A stretch of 9,658 bases of DNA from positions 1 to 9,658 of the forward strand of contig JACQJE010000167.1 of NCBI GenBank assembly GCA_016205125.1, written 5' to 3'. The DNA comes from Deltaproteobacteria bacterium (GTDB lineage: Bacteria; Bdellovibrionota; O2-12-FULL-43-9; JACQJE01). Both the position numbers and the translations under genes were made by a program. Below, one piece after another: positions 4,717-9,658 of this stretch (position 1 is the stretch's first letter; each line of letters starts with the position of its first letter). The notes beneath the pieces are model-generated. The model was not told the origin of the DNA. It searched no databases and saw only the letters and a list, made by a program, of their open reading frames with translations.

Positions 4717-6696
4717 CTAAAAGATTTTCCAACGGGCAAGTTCGTTTCCTTGGGGGTCATACCAAACGGTCAAGACATCCTCGCTGGTAACATTGTTGTA
4801 CACATATCCTGTGATGACTGGATATTCTTTTGAATCGAGTGCGATTGCGACCCCATAGCCACTCCAATCTCCAGTCACTCTCTTGCTCCATAGAAAATTT
4901 CCTTGGGAATCGTATTTGGTGAGAAAATAACCAGTCCGAGCTTCCTGATTGGAGGAATAACCTGCAATATAAACATTCCCAGTGCTATCTACAGAAGCAT
5001 CAACAGGATAGTCTTCGCGATCAAAGGGATTGAAGATTTTGGTCCACGCCTTTTGTCCCGAAGCATTATATTGGACGACCACCACATCCGTGTAGGTGTA
5101 GGTTGTTGTCGGCTGAGGGGCTGTGCCAGCCACTACCGGTCCTCCAATTTGCGGATTAAAAGCAATGGCAGAGGTGCCAGCTCCAGCCACTCCTTCGCTG
5201 AAGAGATCCGACCAGATCTTTGCGTCTTTGTCGATCTTCATGGTCAGCATCATTTGTTTAGACGATTCATTGGAGGATCCCGTCGTGTAGAGGGAGCCTG
5301 ATAAGGGGTCGACAACACCTGCGGTGGCAAAATCTCCTGCATTGAGGCTGCCATTGTAGCGTATAGTGCCCACAATATTGCCGACCGCGTCAAAAATGAG
5401 AACAAGGTAATCCATTTCAGAAATCGTTGCACCCATCGTATTACCGATGACATAAATTCGCTGCCCATCCGGAGACAACACTACCTGACGAGCATATCCT
5501 TTTGAATTTGAATATGTCTTGACCCAGATTTGATTACCAGAAGAATCATATTTGATGAGTGTTATGAGATCACTGACTTGACCGACGACATACACATTTT
5601 CATCTGCGTCAATAGCCAAGCCGGTGCTAAGGTCAGATCCAGAATGATAGACTCTGGCCCATGCTTCAGTGCCATTGGAATTGTGTTTAATTGTCACTAT
5701 ATCGCCCAGTGTAGTGGTATTGTAGCTCCATCCGGTCGCATAAATCGCCCCACTCGCGCCAATTTTTACGTCGACGAAGTTGTCAATCGTTCCTCGGTCA
5801 GACTGAGCATACCAAAGAGGCTGCGGGGTGTCGCTATACGCTATTATGAAGGCATCTTGGTTCGATGTGGCGAGTTGCGTTGCGCCGACGACGACTGTTT
5901 TCCCGCCCCCGATAGCCATGGCGGAAGGCCTCTCTCCTTTTCCTTCGCAAATGTCTCCAATCCCGTTTCCGTTCGCATCCTTTTGGTCTGGATTCGAAGT
6001 GTAGGGGCAATTGTCTGGTTTTTTAGCGACATAACCTTCAGGTGCAGAGCAACCTGTTACAGTGACAAGCGGATCGCCGTAGCCATCGTTATCAATATCT
6101 TGGTAGAAAGTGGAAAGGGGCTCACAGCCATTACTCGGATCGCCATCGCAGTCTCCGAAGCCTGCATCACAGCTGACGAGAGTACAGGTTCCTGTTTCGC
6201 AGCTTTCGGAAGCATTTGCTAAGTCACAGAGTGCTCCACAAGCACCGCAGTTTGTTGTGGTGTTGAGAGGCGCTTCGCAGCCGTTGCTCGGATCTTTGTC
6301 GCAGTCTCCAAAGTCTGGATCGCAGACGCCCATTGCGCAGGAGCCAGCTGAACACTCAGCTGTTGCATGAGCGAAAGAGCAGATGTTACCACACTCGCCG
6401 CAGTTGTTCTCATCTTCACTAAGAAGGGTTTCACAGCCATTGCTCGGATTGCCATCGCAGTTGGCCGTTCCACGAAGGCAGTCCTTAGCTTCGGTTGAAG
6501 GTGCGGCTCCACCGGCAGCCCCCGCTGCTGCGCGTGCTATTTTCAAACAGTCTGGACTTTTTTCGTCCTTGGCACACTTGTTCAGATCTGCGAGACAACC
6601 GGTTACACAGAAGAGAGTGACAGCAGTTAGAATAAGGGGGTTTTTGAATCTTGACAAAGACCGCATGGGGTTGCTCGACATGAAATTGCTCGGCAC
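4717..6696 (-). CDS. Large surface lipoprotein: Cys-rich GCE repeats, TSP3-like motif, beta-propeller repeats
   Basis: A secreted lipoprotein of 659 residues from GTG 6696; ATGs at 6681 and 6666 are in-frame alternatives with poorer Shine-Dalgarno support. The signal peptide ends in the lipobox V31-T-G-C34. After an Ala/Gly linker (56-65) come cysteine-rich units built on the motif NPSNGCE or DPSNGCE at about 83-89, 135-141 and 186-192, with NCG.CG..C spacers; these probably form disulfides. A thrombospondin-type-3-like calcium motif follows: DIDNDGYGD 200-208 and DANGNGIGDIC 240-250. Residues 257-659 contain eight repeats of about 46-57 residues with the pattern (G.VY..G....)-(D.....Y...G...W), typical of SBBP-type beta-propellers. 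A cell-surface adhesion or binding role is plausible; no enzyme motif is seen. It starts 101 bp downstream of the mutase stop, on the same strand. Confidence 0.88.
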   Translation of the reverse strand: MPSNFMSSNPMRSLSRFKNPLILTAVTLFCVTGCLADLNKCAKDEKSPDCLKIARAAAGAAGGAAPSTEAKDCLRGTANCDGNPSNGCETLLSEDENNCGECGNICSFAHATAECSAGSCAMGVCDPDFGDCDKDPSNGCEAPLNTTTNCGACGALCDLANASESCETGTCTLVSCDAGFGDCDGDPSNGCEPLSTFYQDIDNDGYGDPLVTVTGCSAPEGYVAKKPDNCPYTSNPDQKDANGNGIGDICEGKGERPSAMAIGGGKTVVVGATQLATSNQDAFIIAYSDTPQPLWYAQSDRGTIDNFVDVKIGASGAIYATGWSYNTTTLGDIVTIKHNSNGTEAWARVYHSGSDLSTGLAIDADENVYVVGQVSDLITLIKYDSSGNQIWVKTYSNSKGYARQVVLSPDGQRIYVIGNTMGATISEMDYLVLIFDAVGNIVGTIRYNGSLNAGDFATAGVVDPLSGSLYTTGSSNESSKQMMLTMKIDKDAKIWSDLFSEGVAGAGTSAIAFNPQIGGPVVAGTAPQPTTTYTYTDVVVVQYNASGQKAWTKIFNPFDREDYPVDASVDSTGNVYIAGYSSNQEARTGYFLTKYDSQGNFLWSKRVTGDWSGYGVAIALDSKEYPVITGYVYNNVTSEDVLTVWYDPQGNELARWKIF

Positions 6697-6797
6697 TACA
6701 CACTACTCTTCTTTTCGGCAACCGATTGAAAAAAATGAAGATGAACTGAGGAGGTTTTTTCCTTAAAATGAGGGTCTCAAGGTTTGTCGGGCAGGCT
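6697..6797 (-). other. Intergenic gap between mutase and large lipoprotein
   Basis: This 101-bp gap separates two minus-strand genes. I see no hairpin followed by a U-tract and no convincing -35/-10 pair. A purine-rich AAGAAGAG 9 nt before GTG 6696 may be the ribosome binding site. Read-through from the mutase operon is possible but undecided. Confidence 0.4.
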
Positions 6798-8402
6798 CTA
6801 AAACAGGGATTTTTCGTGGTAGACGCCAAAAACAGTTCGCAGGCGGTCTGAGATTTCTCCTAAAGTGGCATAGGTTTTGACGGCCTCCAGGATGAAAGGC
6901 ATCAGGTTTTCTCTCTCGTTGCGCGCTGCCTTTTCCAGGTCTGAGAGCTTTTGTTCAACTTGCGCGTTGTTTCGTCTCTTTTTGAGTGCTCTCACTTTTT
7001 CGATCTGTAAAGCTTCGAGTTTTGGATCGGCGTGGATGGGTTCACTCTTATTCTCTCTTTCTTTCCCGGTCTGGAAAGCATTGACGCCAACGATGATTCG
7101 CTCTTTCGCTTCGATTTCCTTTTGATAGGCATAACTTGCGTCACTGATCTCTTTTTGAAAATACCCCTCTTCCAGCGCGCTCAGCACCCCCCCTCTCCGC
7201 TCGATTTCGTGGAGGTAATCCAGAGCTCTCCTTTCCAGCTCGTTTGTCAACGACTCTAATGCAAATGACCCGCCAAGAGGGTCGACACTGCTGGGAACCC
7301 CTGTTTCGTGGGCAATGATCTGTTGGGTGCGAAGCGCTGTCAAGACTGCTTCTTCTGCAGGGAGACCGAGTGCTTCGTCTTTTGAGTTTGTATGGAGAGA
7401 CTGGGCTCCCCCAAAAACCGCTGCGAGCGCCTGAAGGGCCACACGAACGATATTATTGTCAATTTGCTGGGCCGTGAGAGTGCTTCCCGCGGTTTGCGCG
7501 TGGAAGCGAAGCTTGCGTGCGGATGGATCTTTTGATTTGAGCTTTTCCCGCAGCAATCTTTCCCAAAGGCGTCGTGCGGCTCGGAATTTGGCAATCTCTT
7601 CAAGGAATTCGTTGTGTACGTTGAAGAAAAAAGAGATGCGCGATGCTGTTTCATCGACATCGAGTCCTTTACTGACAGCGGTATTGAGATAGAGGAGGCC
7701 ATTTGCGAGAGTGAAGGCGATTTCCTGGACCGCAGTCGCTCCCGCTTCCCGGATGTGATAGCCGCTGACGCTGATTGTATTCCATTGCGGGAGTTCACGC
7801 TGGCAATATTCGAAAATATCGGCAACAAGCCGCAGTGACGGCTTAGGGGGGTAAATATAGGTGCCGCGGGCAATATATTCCTTGAGAATGTCATTCTGCA
7901 CAGTCCCGCGCAGGAGCTTTTTGTCGGCCCCCTGTTTCTCCGCTGCAGCAATATAGAGGGCGAGCAGGATTGCCGCGGTCGCGTTGATGGTCATCGATGT
8001 GCTCACTTTTTCGAGCGGGATGCCGTTCAATAAGGTTTCCATGTCCTCCAGTGAGTCGATAGCGACACCTACCTTTCCCACTTCGCCCCTGCTCATCAGA
8101 TGGTCAGAGTCGTAACCCATTTGAGTTGGAAGATCGAAAGCGACACTTAATCCCGTTTGTCCTTGCTGTAAGAGATAACGATAGCGGCGGTTCGATTCTG
8201 CCGCAGTGCCAAACCCTGCGTATTGGCGCATGGTCCAGAGTTTGCCCCGATAGAGGGTGGGGTGAATGCCGCGCGTATAGGGGGGGTGCCCCGGAAGCCC
8301 AAGGTCGCGGTCAAAAAATTGATCCGCTTTCCAATGTTCAGGAGTGTAGCAAAGTTCAACAGGAATACCAGACGGGGTTGTGTGCGATTCTTTCTTAGAC
8401 AT
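6798..8402 (-). CDS. Methylmalonyl-CoA mutase large (catalytic) subunit, split type
   Basis: This 534-residue protein is the substrate-binding TIM-barrel half of a coenzyme-B12 acyl-CoA mutase, interconverting (R)-methylmalonyl-CoA and succinyl-CoA. Family signatures include [12 protein letters not shown] 56-67, [11 protein letters not shown] 84-94, [11 protein letters not shown] 166-176, [11 protein letters not shown] 213-223 and [10 protein letters not shown] 301-310. Using Propionibacterium numbering from memory, Y61 matches Tyr89, R179 Arg207 and H216 His244. Keeping both Tyr and Arg argues for methylmalonyl-CoA rather than isobutyryl-CoA mutase, which has Phe and Gln. Tyr75 and Arg82 appear as His47 and Lys54, as I recall for short-form enzymes. 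There is no C-terminal B12-binding domain (DxHxxG), so a separate small subunit is required, and none is in the window. ATG 8402 follows the carrier stop after 1 nt with GGAG 9 nt upstream. The frame extends to TTG 8423, but that would overlap the carrier gene needlessly. Confidence 0.93.
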   Translation of the reverse strand: MSKKESHTTPSGIPVELCYTPEHWKADQFFDRDLGLPGHPPYTRGIHPTLYRGKLWTMRQYAGFGTAAESNRRYRYLLQQGQTGLSVAFDLPTQMGYDSDHLMSRGEVGKVGVAIDSLEDMETLLNGIPLEKVSTSMTINATAAILLALYIAAAEKQGADKKLLRGTVQNDILKEYIARGTYIYPPKPSLRLVADIFEYCQRELPQWNTISVSGYHIREAGATAVQEIAFTLANGLLYLNTAVSKGLDVDETASRISFFFNVHNEFLEEIAKFRAARRLWERLLREKLKSKDPSARKLRFHAQTAGSTLTAQQIDNNIVRVALQALAAVFGGAQSLHTNSKDEALGLPAEEAVLTALRTQQIIAHETGVPSSVDPLGGSFALESLTNELERRALDYLHEIERRGGVLSALEEGYFQKEISDASYAYQKEIEAKERIIVGVNAFQTGKERENKSEPIHADPKLEALQIEKVRALKKRRNNAQVEQKLSDLEKAARNERENLMPFILEAVKTYATLGEISDRLRTVFGVYHEKSLF

Positions 8403-8403
8403 G

Positions 8404-8907
8404 CTACTGCTCCAGGACAACAAGGATGGCGCCTGCCTCTACCGCTTGCCCTTCAGAGACTTTCATTTCTTTGATCTTTCCATTGATAGGCGAGCGAAGT
8501 TCATTTTCCATTTTCATCGCTTCCATGATCAGCACCCCCTCATCGATTTGAACTGAGTCTCCCACTTTGGCTAGAATTTTTACAATTTTTCCAGGCATTT
8601 TGGCCTCGATGACCGTTGATCCCTGAGGCCTTGTGCTTTTGAGGAAATGGCGCAGTGCTTTTGCTTCACTCAGCAGGTCAAAAGAGAGTTGCCGGCCATC
8701 CAGATTGACGGTGTAGAGGGCATGATTTTGCACATCAATGGCAGCGAAATGAGAGGCGCCGTGAATGATGAGGGAGAGACTGCTATCGAAGAACTTTGCA
8801 TCGACTTCAAAAGTCCCGTGCCCCTCAATATGGATGAGGTATAGGCCATTAGTCTGATTCACATCGATTCGCAAAGTTCTCTCGCCAAAATTTGCTTCGA
8901 AAATCAT
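8404..8907 (-). CDS. Biotin carboxyl carrier subunit of an acyl-CoA (probably propionyl-CoA) carboxylase
   Basis: This 167-residue protein carries biotin between the biotin carboxylase and carboxyltransferase sites. The C-terminal biotinyl domain (about 97-167) contains MPGKI 104-108 and the biotinylation site EAMKMEN 129-135, with biotin expected on Lys132. Residues 1-90 are beta-rich ([17 protein letters not shown]) and look like the interdomain region found before the biotinyl domain in propionyl- and methylcrotonyl-CoA carboxylase alpha subunits, not the Pro/Ala-rich linker of AccB. ATG 8907 overlaps the biotin carboxylase stop as ATGA, so translation is probably coupled. Its own stop is 1 nt before the mutase ATG. 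The mutase next door favours propionyl-CoA as substrate; acetyl-CoA or methylcrotonyl-CoA cannot be excluded. Confidence 0.92.
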   Translation of the reverse strand: MIFEANFGERTLRIDVNQTNGLYLIHIEGHGTFEVDAKFFDSSLSLIIHGASHFAAIDVQNHALYTVNLDGRQLSFDLLSEAKALRHFLKSTRPQGSTVIEAKMPGKIVKILAKVGDSVQIDEGVLIMEAMKMENELRSPINGKIKEMKVSEGQAVEAGAILVVLEQ

Positions 8908-9658
8908 GTTGTTTTCCCGCGGTTATTTCTTAAGAATGGCCGCTTTGTCAGGCGGGGACGGATGTTGACTGCAAGAGAACGTGATGCCTCCTTCCATGGA
9001 GAACCTTGAACGAGACGCTGAACAGTAGCTTGATTGAGGATAGAGGCTTCTGTGCGATAGGCATAGATCGCGGCGGCCATAGCCGCCAGGATGTGAAAAT
9101 CGCCGACTTCTTTCTTGTCGATAAATGCCGGAAGAACTTTTTCCACGATCTTTGTGTCGTACCGGCCGCTCTGAAACTCGGGAGATTCAAGAATTTTTAT
9201 CAGGAACGCAATATTACTTTTGACTCCGAGGAGGACAAATTCCCGCAGCGCCCTCTGCATTCTCGAGATCGCTTCCTTTCGGTCCTTCCCCCAGGCGCAG
9301 AGTTTGGCAAGGAGTGCATCGTAATACATCGGAACTTCCCATCCACGGTAGAGGGCGCTATCTACTCTGATCGATGGTCCGCCTGGTGTCTGAAGATGTG
9401 TAATCTTACCGGGGGAGGGGACAAAATCGTGCAGAGGATCTTCTGCGCAGATGCGGCATTCGATTGCAACCCCTCTCGGTTTGATCTCTTTCTGTTGTAA
9501 GGTGAGCGGCTCGCCTCCTGCAATGAGAATTTGCCATTTAACGAGATCGATTCCTGTCACGAGCTCTGTGATGGGATGTTCCACCTGGAGGCGGGCATTG
9601 ACCTCGAGAAAGTAGAACTTCCCATCCTCATTGAGAATAAACTCGATCGTTCCAGCCC
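8904..9658 (-). CDS. Biotin carboxylase subunit of acyl-CoA carboxylase, 5' end beyond window
   Basis: The gene enters from the right edge, and 250 C-terminal residues are visible. The frame is open to the edge; the GTG at 9584 is an internal Val in the motif, not a start. The protein carboxylates biotin using ATP and bicarbonate. The visible part begins in the catalytic region: FLEVNARLQVEHPITE (16-31), where E18, N20, R22 and Q24 correspond to the E.N.R.Q active-site set. The biotin carboxylase C-terminal domain follows (IECRICAEDP, PSPGKI, YRGWEVPMYYDALLAKL). About 228 residues follow the catalytic Arg against roughly 157 in E. coli AccC (from memory). The extra tail of about 70 residues, starting near KKEVGDFHILAAMAAAIYAY, resembles what follows this domain in propionyl/methylcrotonyl-CoA carboxylase alpha chains. 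It overlaps the carrier gene by 4 nt. Confidence 0.92.
   Translation of the reverse strand, partial: AGTIEFILNEDGKFYFLEVNARLQVEHPITELVTGIDLVKWQILIAGGEPLTLQQKEIKPRGVAIECRICAEDPLHDFVPSPGKITHLQTPGGPSIRVDSALYRGWEVPMYYDALLAKLCAWGKDRKEAISRMQRALREFVLLGVKSNIAFLIKILESPEFQSGRYDTKIVEKVLPAFIDKKEVGDFHILAAMAAAIYAYRTEASILNQATVQRLVQGSPWKEASRSLAVNIRPRLTKRPFLRNNRGKTT

Noticed and set aside
5530..6222. 230-codon open frame on the plus strand
   Set aside because: It lies wholly antisense to the large lipoprotein, whose frame has clear repeats and motifs; the opposite translation has none.
6110..6460. CRISPR-like array from repeated GCCATTGCTCGGAT-type stretches
   Set aside because: These are the coding repeats of the Cys-rich PSNGCE units in the lipoprotein; spacing and identity do not fit a CRISPR.
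7340..7951. 203-codon open frame on the minus strand
   Set aside because: It is an alternative frame inside the mutase gene, where the mutase frame holds the conserved motifs.
9006..9500. 164-codon open frame on the plus strand
   Set aside because: It is antisense to the biotin carboxylase gene and its translation shows no domain.
8904..9584. Biotin carboxylase beginning at 9584
   Set aside because: That GTG is the Val of the RLQVEHPITE motif; the same frame continues with conserved active-site residues to the window edge.

Overview
The window reads as a Gram-negative, uncultivated deltaproteobacteria-like genome (an inference). The grounds are sigma-54 activators with a Fis-type C-terminus, a PilZ protein, lipobox-bearing secreted proteins, a large lipoprotein combining cysteine-rich GCE repeats, a thrombospondin-type-3 calcium motif and beta-propeller repeats, and a split methylmalonyl-CoA pathway. 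Base composition and codon use look similar throughout; I see no phage, transposase, CRISPR array, rRNA or tRNA.

Region 1 (1-2871, plus strand) is regulatory. A complete sigma-54 enhancer-binding activator (175-1737) is followed by a shorter relative (1948-2871). The relative keeps a Walker A motif and a very similar Fis DNA-binding tail, but has lost the sigma-54 contact loop, the Walker B acidic residues and sensor II. A consensus sigma-54 promoter (1882-1897) lies just upstream of it and fixes its start. This suggests a feedback circuit: the active protein, or another activator, switches on a catalytically dead DNA-binding relative that could compete for the same sites. This is the most interesting part of the window.

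Region 2 (2864-3510) holds a minus-strand PilZ (c-di-GMP receptor) gene that overlaps the end of the degenerate regulator tail to tail by 8 bp, with its own recognisable promoter. Beside it is a MITE-like element of about 125 bp with 15-bp perfect terminal inverted repeats, flanked by a 9-bp direct repeat. The element sits in the leader of the next gene.

Region 3 (3511-6696) has two convergent lipoprotein genes: an unrecognised plus-strand lipoprotein with one TPR-like segment, and a 659-residue minus-strand surface lipoprotein. A strong hairpin lies between their 3' ends.

Region 4 (6798-9658, minus strand) is a tightly coupled operon reading from the right edge: biotin carboxylase subunit (cut by the window edge), biotin carboxyl carrier subunit, and the large subunit of a coenzyme-B12 methylmalonyl-CoA mutase. 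Together they would convert propionyl-CoA to methylmalonyl-CoA and on to succinyl-CoA. The carboxyltransferase subunit, the B12-binding small mutase subunit and the epimerase are not in the window.
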